Assembly: GCA_951799425.1 (NCBI GenBank)
Contig: OX637402.1
Coordinates: 8,150,001-8,214,000 of the forward strand
Reading direction: 5' to 3'
Length of the DNA stretch: 64,000 nt
Source: Ilex aquifolium
Lineage: Eukaryota > Streptophyta > Magnoliopsida > Aquifoliales > Aquifoliaceae
Part shown: in pieces, positions 47,671 through 59,874 of the stretch
How positions within the stretch are numbered: position 1 is the first letter of the stretch
Layout: each line of letters starts with the position of its first letter
Position numbers and translations under genes: made by a program
Notes under the pieces: model-generated
Database searches by the model: none
Seen by the model: the letters and a program-made list of their open reading frames with translations, nothing else
Told to the model about the DNA's origin: nothing

Positions 47671-47859
47671 TTGCTTCGCTCGATTTCTCGAGTAGCCTCC
47701 CCCATGATGACCTTTACAGAGTGGGTGCCTGCCAATGAACAGAACCAAGACACAATCAAGGTCAATGTCAAGGGAATACCAGTATCTGTTGGGCTTTTTG
47801 GTGGAGTCTATTTATGTGTTGATCTGGATGATGATCCAACCCAAAATAATGTTGCGTGA
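47671..47859 (+). CDS. Hypothetical short ORF, no family recognised
   Basis: A 62-codon frame containing EWVPANEQNQ, IPVSVGLFGGVYL and CVDLDDDPTQ. The composition is more protein-like than neighbouring shadow frames, but I cannot place it. It lies between the Tat antisense ORF and a GC-rich segment. It may be an exon remnant, part of the Tat element or chance. No start context or partner exon supports it. Confidence 0.2.
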   Translation: MLRSISRVASPMMTFTEWVPANEQNQDTIKVNVKGIPVSVGLFGGVYLCVDLDDDPTQNNVA

Positions 47860-47862
47860 CTT

Positions 47863-48273
47863 TTAATGGGAAATTTTCTGAGGCTTAGTCCATGGAGCGA
47901 AGGTTTGGGCCGATAGCGTTGCCCGTTTGAAGAACAAGCACGTTTGAAGAACAAGCATGCCCAGCATGCTGGCGCCGCCTAACCCAGTCTCACCTGCCTC
48001 CCTGCTAGTCTCGCCTGCCACCCTACAGATGACTCTCTCGCCTGTAGAGCCACCCACCAGACCCTTGATACCCATCTGGAAGATGTCGCTTGAACTGAGG
48101 ATGCGAGAGCCATCGCCCAACTGATACTTGTCTCTACCACTGGTGCCACCAGCACTGCCTAGCGCCCTCCTGACCTCGAGCACTAGACCTCGAACGGCGT
48201 AGCCTCCTAGGTACTGCTCGGCGCCACCTGGGCTTCGCTTGGCGTAGCCCATGGAGGTTTCACCAAGGCGTCG
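47863..48273. other. GC-rich left flank of element D
   Basis: Clearly more GC-rich than the retroelements. It contains CCATGG and GGCGTAGCC-like phrases that recur in the right flank (63530 on), so the two flanks are probably one original locus split by D. A minus-strand frame of 151 codons covers it but shows no recognised domain. Confidence 0.5.
47924..47957 (+). repeat. Perfect 17-bp tandem duplication
   Basis: CGTTTGAAGAACAAGCA at 47924-47940 and again at 47941-47957. A CCAGCATGCTGG palindrome follows at 47961-47972. Confidence 0.95.
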
Positions 48274-48519
48274 TGATGAGCATGGAATATTGCACATCAT
48301 TTGTCTCTTTGCACCCATTTTATACTTGCTTTTGTGGAGAAAATAGGGGAAATTGTTTTTAATCTATCAATTAATGGAGTTTTGTGTGATTGTAGGTAAA
48401 GAGTATGTAATGACGCATATTAAGCCTTCCATCAAGTGCTTAAAGACAATGAAGAAGGATGGGAGGCTTAACGGGTGGTTCGGGATAGCAAGAAATTAAG
48501 AAAAAAGCCAAAACATGTG

Positions 48520-48566
48520 AAAACCTACCGGTAGGTTTTGTCAACGTTCTACTGTAAGATTTTGCC
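48520..48566. repeat. TACCGGTA palindrome cluster in D 5' LTR
   Basis: One perfect 20-bp palindrome with core AACCTACCGGTAGGTT (48520-48539) and one degenerate copy. The 3' LTR has about four copies at the same place. Confidence 0.9.
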
Positions 48567-49641
48567 CATAAACGCCAGAAAGCTACAATCTTAATTCCAA
48601 ATGCTTCGTGGGCCCACCTTTGCTTCTCCCACACATCCCCTGACATATTCTACATACAAACATGCTCTCTTACACCTAAGGTCTGACTTTGGAAGAAGAA
48701 TCATGGAAGACGAAGAGAGAGAAAGAGAGTGGTTGGGGAAGCATGGAAAAGGTATGGCATGGTCTGTCCTTGCCTGCACAATTGTCCAATCCCTTCCCAA
48801 TGATGGTAAGTTAGCTCTCACAGACCTTAGGGGTGTCATGGACGAAAATGAAGACAATTCTTAGACCATTATTCAGCTACACACATACTTTTAGGGAGAG
48901 AATCTTAAGGAAGAAGATGAAGTTAGAGAGAGAAAGTTGGGCTTTTATTATTTTTCACCATTTTCAGTGTTGTAAGCTTTAAACTACTTGTAATCTTTCC
49001 CATTTTCATTTTAAACTCTTTCATTCAATTAGTATTCAAGCTTAGCTAAGTGTTTTTAGCATTTCAATTTCTACATTTGGGTATTTGCTTTCAATATTTT
49101 TATTTTGGTCATGAATGCTATTTCACTTGTAGTTTAACTCTTTTCCTTCATTAATACAAGTTCCATGCTCCATTTTTCCCCCATGTTTCTTTACTTTGTG
49201 TTGGACTTTTTTTTTATTATGAGTAGCTAAGTTTTTAGTTGGCTAATCCAAGGGAGATTTCCTCTTGGGTATGCTAAATCAACTCTCCTCCATTCTTCCT
49301 CATAGTGTAAAGTTCTTGGTTTGACTAGGTTGAGTGCGGACATGGTTGTGAGCTCTTGATACACCGTAGACTTGTCACGGGGTATGCTTGAGCCTACATC
49401 TCCACATTAGTCCCTCACTTCCTACGAATCAATCAAGCACCGAGACACCATTGGTAAAATATATTGTGGTTGATTTGGCATTCCCATTGGAATGACCTCT
49501 TCGGATTAGCCAACCTTGTTTCATTGCATTTTTTTCAAAAACTCCACTCACCAAAACACAAAACTACAACATTTTACACTTTTCATTTCTTTACAAAATC
49601 ACCTTCACCAAAATTTGACCAACCTTCCCTGAGGAGATGAC

Positions 49642-49662
49642 CTTGGAATACTCAATTCCAAG
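49642..49662. other. Conserved LTR stem-loop (D 5' LTR)
   Basis: CTTGGAAT-ACTCA-ATTCCAAG, eight-base stem. The 3' LTR copy at 63330-63350 has the loop ACTTA with the same stem. Confidence 0.8.
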
Positions 49663-49859
49663 TAAAAGATGACATTGCAATTCTCTCTATGCTTGGGGAG
49701 CACTTTTGCACACACACACACATTTTCATTCACACACACGTTTTTTCCATTTCTAGCATCGAACCCAAGGGAGAATGACACTCACTTACACACATAAGTC
49801 ATATACACATTCGAGGGTTTGTGTTTAGAGATTAGAGACAACCAAAATGAAGCATTTTT

Positions 49860-49877
49860 TGGCCTCGTTGCCAGGGA
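49860..49877 (+). other. Primer-binding site, tRNA-Asp type (D)
   Basis: TGGCCTCGTTGCCAGGGA, a decayed form of the Athila site, five bases after the LTR. Confidence 0.8.
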
Positions 49878-50012
49878 AGGCTAGCGTCAAATTAGAAGGT
49901 GATTTCGGACAACGGAGGTAAGTCCCATGATTCTCATCACGGGCCGAGGTATGTTGCTCCTTTGTACATACTTGTGTTCACTCTTCATTTCAATTGTAGA
50001 TATTGTTTTTGT

Positions 50013-51580
50013 ATGTGGGGACGGGACAACCAAAATTAACTTGTGAGACTTGCCATAGACCCAAATATGAATTTTGACCAAGACCTACCCGAGGATGCCG
50101 GTGACAACTTCGGGGATGATGGTTCTAATGTTCCGAGGGGTAGGGGAATGCAAAACCCTAGAATGTCAAACCCCCGAATGCATTTTCCCCCTCCTAGGAA
50201 TGAGGGAAACAATATCCCAATTGATCCTCCGATGAGGTCAATGAGGGATTATCATCAACCAACCCGAAGCACCATCCCCTCTTGCATACTTCTACCGATC
50301 CAAGCTCATATCTTCCTTGTTAAATTGGGAATGTTACAACTTCTTCCTCAATTCCATGGAATTGAAATAGAAAATCCTTATTTGCACATTAAGGAATTTG
50401 AGGAAATTGTTGCAACATTTCTCACAAATCATGCCATGAAAGACGTAGCTCGCATGAAATTGTTCCCCTTCTCCATTAAAGACAAAGCCAAAACTTGGTT
50501 GAACTCATTGAAACCTTGATCGATAAGTTCTTGGGCACAAATGCTTTCCGAATTTTTAAACAATTTTTTTCCGGTGCCCAAGACCACTGCTCTTAAGAAA
50601 CAAATTCAAAATTTTTCGGAGAAATCCAATGAGCAGTTTTATCAATGTTGGGATTGATACAAAGAGTTGTTACAATCCATTCCACATCATGGATTTGAAC
50701 CATGGCAATTGGTTAGTTTCTTCTATGAAGGAATTACACCGACCCACCGACAATTCATAGACATGATGTGTAACGGAGAGTTTCTAAATAAAGATCCGGA
50801 TGAGGCCCTTGAGTACTTCAATACATTGGCACAAAATGCTCAATCATGGGATATCATGGATCCCAATGATGTGCCAAGGTCCTCTCCGGGGAGTCAACCA
50901 AGTGGGGGAGGGATGTATAATTTACGGGACCAAGAAGATCACAAAGTTGTCCCGAAAGGTGGAGAGTCTAGAAGTGAATAGGAGGCATGAAGTGTCTAAC
51001 ATTGCTAAGGCCGAGGAGTGTTGCAATATATGCGAAAGTGTTGAGCATTCTATCTCGGAGTGCCCAAACATTTGGACACTCAAAGCGGTTTATCATGAGC
51101 AAGTGAATGCTTTCAACCAAAGTACGCAATCATTCTCTCCACATTCCAATACATATAATCCGGGTTGGTGCAATCACCTGAACTTTAGTTGAAAGAATGA
51201 CAACCTACTCCTCATGGCTCTAGCTCAATGTCACCTCTCATCCCACCTAAGAAAAATCAATCCTACTATGGTCATGGTCCCTCGTCTAGCTCCCAATACC
51301 CACGGTCCAATCAACAAGGTTTTTCCCAAAATTCACCACCTCGACAAGGGTTCGGTCAACAAGGACCATCCAACCCACCCACCTATCAACCTCCTCACAA
51401 AAGAAACTTGGAGGGTGTCATACATCAATTCATTCAAAACCAAACAACAATCAACAACCAAAACGCCACCGCTTTGATATTCGGACTCAAATCACAAAAT
51501 TGACCAATGCCATAGGGTCGTCCCAACAAGAGAAAGGGAAATTTCCCGCTCAACCTCAAGAAAACCCTAGGGGTTAACAC
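50013..51580 (+). pseudogene. Athila D gag (fossil)
   Basis: The start is at the MWGRD position shared with F, I and C. Gag core at about 50330-50830 (YLHIKEFEEIVATFLTNH, KLFPFSIKDKAKTWLNSL, then HHGFEPWQLVSFFYEGI). CCHC knuckle at about 51025-51065 (CNICESVEHSISECPN, spacing C-x2-C-x4-H-x4-C). A Pro/Gln/Asn-rich tail with YPRSNQQGFSQ follows. About four breaks. Confidence 0.85.
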
Positions 51581-54410
51581 GTGATTGAATCGTCCGAGCC
51601 CACAAAGGAGAGTTGTGAACAACTCAAGGTGGTCACCACCCTAAGGAGTGGCAAACAAATTGACAAAACCATTTTGCCAAAAGTCTCACCCAAAGCCACA
51701 TTGGCTGAAGAAAAAGAGACTACGGGCAACTCTGAGGGGGTTGAGAAACATGAAAAGAAAAAAATTGTTGATTTAAATGTGTGTGAGTGTCCTATTCCGA
51801 ACCCTTTTCCCCAATGTTTGAAGCCACCGACTAACATTGCTAACTATTCGGATATCATTGAAATGTTTAAGCAGGTGAAGATAAACATTTCGTTCCTTGA
51901 TGCCATTAAGAAAATACCTTCATGTGCAAAGATCTTGAAAGACTTGTGCATCGTGAAGAGGAAGATGAATGTGCACAAGAAGGCATTTTTCCCGAAGCAA
52001 GTGAGTTCTATTCTGAGAACCAACACAACACCCAAGTTCAAAGACCCCAGTTGCCCTACCATTTCCATAACCATAGGGAATTGTCGAGTGGAGCAAGCAC
52101 TTCTAGACTTGGGAGCAAGTGTTAACCTCATACCATTCTCTGTATCAACAATTGCAATTGGAAGAGTTGAAGCCATCTCCAATCACTCTTCAATTGGCGG
52201 ACTGAAGCGTGAGAACACCAAGGGGAGTAGTTGAGGATGTTTTAGTTCAAGTTGATAAATTTTATTTTCCCGTTGATTTTATTGTGCTTGATACTCATCC
52301 GGTTGCTAATCCTAGTTCTCAAATTTCTAACATTCTAGGTAGGATTTTCCTTGCTACATCTAATGATGTGATCAATTGCAAGAATGGATGGATGAAGCTT
52401 GCCTTTGGAAACATGACAATGGACCTCAATGTATTCAATTTGTGTAAGCAACCGGGCGACGATGAGGAAGTGCATGAGGTGAACCGAATTGACACTTTGG
52501 TGGGGGACCATATGGAACTACTTTGCCATTCAAGTTTGGGGGAGGAAGAGTTTGGTGATGAAGAGGATTTGGAAACTGTTCAAGGGGTAGGAAGTTGGGC
52601 CCCGAAAATTGAGAAACTTCCACAACAAGAGAAGAGGATTTTTCCATCATCCATGCAAACACCAATCTTGGAATTGAAACCACTACCATCCACATTGAAG
52701 TATTCATTTCTCGGGGAGCACAAGACATTCCCGGTGGCGATAAGTTCATCCTTGGAGCCAAGTCAAGAAGAAAAATTGTTGAAAGTGTTGAGAAGGCATA
52801 AGGGAGCAATTGGTTGGACAATTGTTGATATCAAGGGGATTAGTCCCCTCATTTGTACACACCGAATCTACATGGAGGAAGACACCAAACCATCCCGACA
52901 ACCACAAAGAAGGCTAAATCCTATCATGAAGGATGTGGTGAGGGATGAGGTGCTTAAACTACTTGATGTGGGCATTATTTTTTCAATTGCCGATAATAAA
53001 TGGGTTAGTCTCACTCAAGTAGTGCCAAAGAAGTCGGGGGTCACTGTGGTTGCAAATGAGAAGAATGAGTTGATTCCGACAAGGGTGGTCACCAGTTGGA
53101 GAGTTTGTATTGACTATCAGAAACTCAATTCATGTACAAGAAAATGTCATTTCCCCTTGCCCTTCCTTGACCAAGTGTTGGAGAGAGTAGCCGAACACCT
53201 CTATTATTGCTTCTTGGATGGCTACTTTGGTTACAATCAAATCAAGATTGCTTTGGAGGACCAAGAGAAGACAACCTTCACATGCCCTTTCGGCACCTTT
53301 GCTTATTGTCGAATGCCATTCGGGTTGTGTAATGCCCTAGGAACTTTTCAAAGATGCATGATGGGTATCTTTAGCAATATGGTAGAGAAAATTGTGGAGG
53401 TGTTCATGGATGATTTCTCAATTTTTGGGGACTCATTTGAGGGGTGTTTGGAAAATTTGGAGAGAGTACTTGAAAGATGTGAGGAGAAGAGCTTGGTGCT
53501 CAATTGGAAGAAGTGTCACTTCTTGGTGACACAAGGGATTGTGCTTGGGCACATTGTATCGGAAAAGGAGATTGAAGTAGACAAATCCAAGGTGGAAGCA
53601 ATTTCCAACCTCCCCACTCCAAAAGTCATCAAGGATATCAGGTCATTTCTTAGCCATGCTGGTTTTTATCATAGATTTATAAAAGATTTTAGTGCATTGG
53701 CAAGGCCCTTGACCAGTTTGCTTGCAAAGGATGTTCCCTTTGTGTGGTCGGATGATTGTGAGGTTTCTTTTAAAAAATCAAAAAGCATGCTCACTTCACC
53801 TCCAATCATGCGACCACCTAAGTGGGAACTCCCATTTGAGCTTATGTGCGACGTGAGTGATTACGCTGTCGGCGCAGTGCTCAGTCAAAGGGAAGAAAAA
53901 AGACCATATGTAATATACTACACTAGCAAGACTCTGAATGAAGCACAAATGAATTACACTACCACCGAAAAAGAGTTGTTAGCTATAGTATTTGCTTTGG
54001 ACAAATTTAGGTCTTACATCATTGGTTCGCCTATTGTAGTCTACACTGATCACTCTACTTTGAAGTATCTTTTGTCTAAGCAGGATGCAAAACCGAGACT
54101 CATTAGGTGGATCCTCCTCTTACAAGAATTCAACTTGACCATTAAAGACAAAAAAGGAGTGGAGAATGTGGTGGCGGACCATTTTTCCCGACTTATTGTC
54201 CAAGATGCCGAAGAGCATATTCCTATACCTAACTCTTTTTCCGATGAGCATTTGTTTTCTATTCATTCTATTTTCCCTTGGTATGCTGACATCTGTAATT
54301 ATCTTGCTACAAGACAAAATACCACCGCATTGGAGCCCAGAGGACAAAAGGAGATTCATGGCGGATGTGAAGTACTTCTACTTCGACAACCCGTATTTGT
54401 TCAAGTAGCC
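51581..54410 (+). pseudogene. Athila D protease-RT-RNase H (fossil)
   Basis: The pre-protease region (51780-52000; IPNPFPQCLKPP) is followed by the retropepsin region (about 52080-52430; LDLGASVNL, then VVEDVLVQVDKFYFPVDF), RT (about 52860-53720; SWRVCIDYQKLN, MPFGLCNA, FMDD box at 53403-53414, VLGHIVSEK) and RNase H (about 53840-54200; YAVGAVLSQRE, YTDHSTLKYLLS, ENVVADHFSRL). The frame is open for about 2.2 kb from 52209. One or two breaks in this stretch. Confidence 0.9.
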
Positions 54411-55542
54411 CAGATCAAGTGATGAGGAGATGAGTACCTGAAAATGAACAACGGGAGGTCCTTTCATTATGTCATTCTGAGGCATGCGGTGGCCACTTCT
54501 CTTCAAAGAAAACTTCAGCTAAGGTTTTGCAATCTGGTTTTTATTGGCCTTCTTTAGTTAAGGATTGTGTTTCATTTTGCAAGGAATGTGATAGATACCA
54601 AAGGTTGGGTATTGTGACCCGTAGGAATATGATGCCCCTTTCCCCCGTGCTAGTCATAGAGATATTTGATTGTTGGGGCATCGACTTCATGGGTCCTTTC
54701 CCTATGTCCTTTGGCTAACTTTATATCCTACTGGCAGTGGACTACATGTCCAAGTGGGTAGAGGCCATCCCAACCAAGACCAATGACCATTGAGTTATGG
54801 TCAAGTTTTTAAAGGAAAACATCTTTTCAAGGTTTGGGGTACCTCGTGCAATGATAAGTGACGGTGGTTCTCATTTTTGCAATAGGTCATTTGCATCTTT
54901 AATGCATAAATATGGCGTAACACACAAGGTGTCCATCGCTTATCACCCACAGACTAATGGCCAAGCCGAGTTGGCAAATAGGGAGATCAAAACATACTAG
55001 AGAAAACGGTGAGTCCAAATCGAAAGGATTGGTCACCTAGGTTGACCGATGCCTTGTGGGCTTACCGCACCGCGTACAAGACCATTCTAGGTATGTCTCC
55101 TTATAGGCTAGTCTATGGAAAGGCTTGTCATTTGCTGGTAGAGATGGAACACAAGAATTATTGGGCCATCAAAACCTTGAACTTCAATTTGAGATTGGCC
55201 GTAGAGAATAGGAAGTTGGAGTTGATTGAATTAGAGGAAATCCAGAGATATGCATATAAGAGCTTAAAATTTTCCAAACAGATGACAAAGATCTTTCATG
55301 ATAAATCCATTGTGAGAAAAACATTTGAACCCGGACAAAAAGTGCTCTTGTATAATTCTCAACTCTCCATTTTCCAAGGAAAACTCCGATCTCGTTGGGA
55401 TGGCCCCTATCTTGTCAAGGTGGCCTACCCGAACAGAGCCATGGAAATTACAAACCCCGAAGATGGCAAAACATTCAAATTCAATGGCCAAAGACTTAAG
55501 TCATTCTTCGAGAGTTTTGAGGTTCAAATGGTGGAGGAATAG
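54350..55542 (+). pseudogene. Athila D integrase (fossil)
   Basis: The zinc-binding region (about 54350-54620; CKECDRYQRLG), core (about 54640-55000; IFDCWGIDFMGPFP, then [13 protein letters not shown] and [14 protein letters not shown]) and C-terminal part (55009-55542; [27 protein letters not shown], then [14 protein letters not shown]). The core carries the expected D and D; the family's E lies in the PQTNGQAE region. About three breaks. Confidence 0.88.
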
Positions 55543-57698
55543 TTAGTGGATCCGGTCTACCCGGAGCTTGTTGATTGACAACTATTCAAATAGCTTGTAG
55601 TGTACAGTCGCTTTCTTTATCATTTACATTACTAGTTATTTTGTTTACTTACTTTCATCTTTGCGTAATTTTACTTCTTCAAATGTACAGATTATGGTGT
55701 TTTTGTCAATGCTCAGTGCGAGGTGCTCTCTAACCCTACTTATCTTTTTAAGTCCGTCATTGCATTCTATATATTTTTGTTGCATTGAGGACAATGCATG
55801 AATCAAGTTTGGGGGGTGAAGTGCACCATTTGTAGGATAAACCAAATTTTTGTGGAAATTTTTTGTTGAAAATACCATTTTGTGGTGAAATTCACCATTC
55901 ACATGCTCTACAAAGTTTTGTTTAGAATAGTTGAGACATGTGAAAAAAAATTTAAAAAAATTTGTGAAAAATATCTGAATGTTGACTTATATTCCCCTTT
56001 TCAGAGTGTCATGGGTGTGTGGTTATTTTGATCTTTGCTTTGAATTTCGAATACATGAGCACATTATAGAAGTTTATCCTATGCTTGAGTATCACATATG
56101 TGTGTTTGCTTTTGAACTCAACCATAAGTGCACCTTGAATGTGTAATTTTGACAATTTACGGATTGGATTCACTTTTTAGTGTTCGACATGCATAGTGGA
56201 GATGAAATAAGTAACTGTGTGAGCTTTAGTGTCGATCCTTGTTGGAGGGAACTTACATTTACTCAAAGGAACAATTTTTTAAATTCAAAAATTTGTTCAA
56301 TAATCTCATTATACTTGCTTTGGTTAGAGTGCATGTGGATAGTTGATTAACTTTGTCTTGAAATGCCAACATGCCTCCCCATGCTTATTTAGAAATGATC
56401 TTAGGCCATCTTTGAAATGCTTTGAGCCTTAGCCATTTTCTTGGAAAAATTTATACCTAGTGCCATGATTGAGCCTTAAATGAAAATTTTGTTTCCATGC
56501 CACACAATTGACCAAGCCAATGCAAAATGATAAAAATCTACCACACATTGGTTGTTCCGAGAATTGATTGTGATTGATCATAAAATGGAAGAAAATGTGG
56601 AAAGGAAACCTAAAGAGGGATAAATGATTGCTAAATTCAAAATGTTGAATGGAAAAGACATAAAAAATCCAAGAAAAGGAGAAAAAGGGGTGGAAGAAGA
56701 AAAAGAAAGAGAAAAAGAAAAGGAAAATGTTAAGGAAAATAAGGGAAAAGAAACAAAGAGTGAGGTGAAGGTGATAAGTTGAAAATTCCACGAAAGGGGA
56801 AATTGTTGACAATAAAGGTCATGCCTTGGAATAGCCCTCTTTGTTGTCCTCTTTCCTTCATTTCATTTGTCTCAATATCACCCCCAAGGCCTCATTACAA
56901 CCCTTGAAAGTCTTAAATGATCTAGAAGAAGCATGGGGAAGGCACACCTTTAAAGAAAAAGAAAAGTTGATTTTGCTATCTAGTGCCCTAACATTTCTTT
57001 CATGAGATTATGCCAAGATTGTTTCATTTTTATGCATGTGCTTCATTTTTGGATTATATGTGAGCATACTTCAGGTTGTGCATAAGATTCTATCTCACAT
57101 ATACAGATGGAGAGCATGCTAGGATAATCATAGTGTGATTCATTGTTGAGAGAAACCCTTGGCGAGTTTTGCATCGAAGCTGAATTTGGATAGCCAGGTG
57201 AATTTGAATTCCGTTGGGTAAATGCTTAAATTACATGTTCACTTCACACACACAAGTTTGAAAATGAATGTTTAGGTGCATACTCTAGAATAGCATTTAA
57301 AGTCATGGTGATGCTCATGTGTACTTTTTTCGGGTATTTGAACATTGTTGTCATTAGCCCTATGCTTGTGAGATTGGGGGAATATTGCTCAAACTTTAGA
57401 TATTATGAAGGATTAGGAATGCATTTACCATTTAAATATGTGCTTTACATCTTGGGTATTCATTTTGGTAGTTAGATTTGGAAATCCATGTCTTGTGTTG
57501 TTGAAAGCATCAAAATTTTAAATCATATTGCAATTTCGTAAATGACTTTGGGCATGATCACTCAATTGTGGTTCACAATTATATTTTAGGTTTTTCGTGG
57601 AGTAGAGGTAATAAATAGGTTGTTAGAATGTGTAGAGAGTGAGTGAAATTGGAGTGGAAATGAAAAAAGGAGCACAGGAAATTTTTGGAAAAAAAATT
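55543..57698 (+). other. Athila D spacer between integrase and 3' ORF
   Basis: About 2.1 kb without credible coding. It contains AAGTTTGGGGGGTGAAGTGCACC (55808 on, given here only as landmark GTTTGGGGGGTGAAG), which resembles an internal purine/G tract, and a GAAAGAGAAAAAG purine tract (about 56690-56760). The stretch from 55818 matches 1-1760 of element A in order and content. Confidence 0.7.
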
Positions 57699-57775
57699 AA
57701 AACCTATCGGTAGATGTCTGTCAAAACCTACCGATAGGTATTTTCCAGTACACAAAACCTACCGGTAGGTTTTGC
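57699..57775. repeat. CCGG palindrome cluster, internal copy of D
   Basis: Three units: AAACCTATCGGTAGATG, AAACCTACCGATAGGTA and a perfect 20-bp palindrome at 57754-57773 with core AACCTACCGGTAGGTT. These are the same arms as in the LTRs of D and differ from the GTACCGGTAC arms of A. Confidence 0.92.
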
Positions 57776-57866
57776 CCAAAAAACTAGGGAACGAGGGTTT
57801 TAAGTCAGTTTTTTTTGGGAAACCTTTCACTTTCCCCTCTAATCTCGATCTCTCAAGCTCTCTACT

Positions 57867-57878
57867 CTCTATAAAAAC
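57867..57878 (+). promoter_or_regulatory. Possible internal TATA box before 3' ORF of D
   Basis: CTCTATAAAAAC about 95 bp downstream of the palindrome cluster and about 270 bp upstream of the MARTKQ start. It follows pyrimidine-rich DNA typical of plant core promoters. Element A has CCATAAAAC at about 2084 in the matching interval. The promoter role is inference. Confidence 0.45.
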
Positions 57879-58039
57879 TTTCCTAACCTTCAAAGATTCC
57901 TCACCCATCCATCTAATCTCTCTCAAAACATCCCTAGGTCGATTATTGCTTGGATTTCTCACAAAACCCTAGTTTTCTCAAAGATTTTCCCCAAATCCAT
58001 TTAACTTCGGTTTTCCTCAAGAGCTTGGAATCCATTGCA

Positions 58040-59309
58040 ATGGATCGCCTAGGTAAGCATGATTATGTTCCATTTGATCTTTTGGAGGCATTTTGGATGT
58101 GGTTTCTCCCCTTCGTGGCCCTTGGGGCATTTTTCATTTATATGGCCCGTACCAAACAAATGGGGCCGAGTTCTCCACAACCCGCGGGCACGAGTTCCTG
58201 CAAGAGGATGGAGGCGGGCCCTAGTGGAGAGAGTGAGGAGAGGAGAAAAAAGCAAAATAATGATGCTCGCACGAAGAGCATTGACAAGAAGAATGTGACA
58301 TGCGAGTGTCATGTGGATATGCCTACCCTCAAGCTGAATGACGAGGTTTTAAGGGTGATAGAGGGGCATGGGATTCGGATATGGTTTGATCCAGTTGCAA
58401 GGTATAGCCTCCCGATGTGTAGGGAGTTTTACAAGAGGTTGAATATGGTGGATGAGGACCTCTGTATACTCAGGACCAATGTGAGAGGGAAGGTTTTTTA
58501 GGTCACCCCAGACTTGATTGCGACTTTGATGAAGTACCAGAGGCCTCCCCCCAATACCCTTGTTTATCCATACAATGTCCAAGGGAGAAAATCACTCCCG
58601 AAGTACGTGCAATTGATGTATGAAGAACCGACACAATTCAAGGGAAAAATTCAATCCGGGGGCCTCAAGCACGCAAACGGGGTGATAAACAAAGTTCTAC
58701 ATTACAACCTACTACCCCGGGGTGCGGAGAAGGCCCCAGGAAAAAAGAAGATTGCCCTCATCCACGCCTTCATGACAAGGAAAAGGATGGACGTGGCCTT
58801 GTTGATTTTGGATTTCATGAAAGAGTTTGCCCAGGCTAGCAAGCCGAAGGTGAATCTCCCTTTCGCCAACTTGGTTACGAGGATGTGCTATCACTCTAAG
58901 GTAAATGCCTATGCCTCCGATGTGTTGCTACCCCCAGAGTTCGGAGCTATTGGGAAGTCTAGTAGCAGCAAGAGGACTACGATGAGCACGGGCGAGAGAG
59001 CTAGAGCACCCAGACCTGGGCCATCCACTGTCGGGCCGTCCACCACTGCCCCGCCCCACACGGTATCCCAATGCCTCGACGTTATGGAGGGGACTATACA
59101 TAGGCTTTCCCTGATGATGACGATGATTTTTTAGCACACCTTCTCGGGAAAGCCAATCCCCAGTGAACCTCTGCCTACTACTGCTGGACCCTCCACCTCC
59201 GCCCCTATGGCCTCTACTGTTGTTGAGGTGGAGGGCTCCGATAATGAAGAGGGTAGTGAGTACGAGAGTGATGAGGAGGGGAGTGGAGATGAGGATGACG
59301 AGGAGTAGG
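58040..59309 (+). pseudogene. Athila D 3' ORF (env-position ORF, fossil)
   Basis: Parts in order: an N-terminal stretch from 58040 with a strongly hydrophobic segment (FWMWFLPFVALGAFF) that could be membrane-spanning; MARTKQ at 58142; a basic, Ser-rich region; VTCECHVDMPTL; IEGHGIRIWFDP; CREFYKRLN (to about 58500). A second block (58514-59134) includes YPYNVQGRKSLPKYV, KKKIALIHAFMTRKRMD and LPFANLVTRMCYHS, and there is an acidic tail (about 59225-59309). This matches the plant retrotransposon family often called putative plant transposon protein, found after pol in Athila elements. The function is unknown. About two breaks. Confidence 0.75.
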
Positions 59310-59629
59310 ATACTTTGTTTTGCTTTTTTTTGTTTTAGTAGTTACATAGATAGGAGTAGTGTTGATGAAATAGTAGAAGAGTCTTTAGGATTTTAGGTCG
59401 TTTGGCTTTTACACATTGTACCTAACTTTTTGAAGTAATGAATGAAAGAACCACAATTGTTTTTGTTCCATCGTGCCAAGTTCATTTATTTAATTGCATT
59501 GTGATTTTTTGTACATTGATTGTTGGGTGAATTGCTCTGCATGAATGGATTGTTTTTAGTTTTAGTTTTATGCTTTATGTTTTGGAAATAAAGTTTGCTA
59601 GGGACTAGCAAAACTCAAGTTGGGGGGTG
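59310..59629 (+). other. Athila D 3' untranslated region and polypurine tract
   Basis: AT-rich non-coding DNA ending in GTTTGCTAGGGACTAGC and the G-run TTGGGGGGTG directly before the 3' LTR. The same end is seen before the 3' LTR of C. Confidence 0.75.
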
Positions 59630-59874
59630 TGATGAGCATAGAATATTGCACATCATTTGTCTCTTTGCACCCATTTTATACTTGCTTTTGTGGAGAAAAT
59701 GGGAGAAATTGCTTTTAATCTATCAATTAATGGATTTTAGTGTGATTGTAGGTAAAGAGTAGGTAATAATGCGTATTAAGACTTCCATCAAGTGCTTAAT
59801 GACAATGAAGAATAATGGGAGGCTTAACGGGTGGCTTGGGATAGCAAAAAATAAAGAAAAAACCAAAATAGGTG

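Larger units (their letters stand above)
48274..49854 (+). mobile_element. Athila D 5' LTR
   Basis: Starts TGATGAGCATGG and ends AATGAAGCA, 1,581 bp. It has a short palindrome cluster (48520-48566), GAGAGAAAG-rich DNA (about 48700-48730 and 48925-48945) and the conserved stem-loop at 49642-49662. Confidence 0.92.

Noticed and set aside
47863-48318. 151-codon minus-strand frame as a host gene
   Set aside because: It runs into the LTR of D, and its GC-rich composition gives long open frames by chance; no domain seen.
58049-58312. Minus-strand frame opposite the 3' ORF of D
   Set aside because: It is a shadow of the real 3' ORF in the opposite strand.
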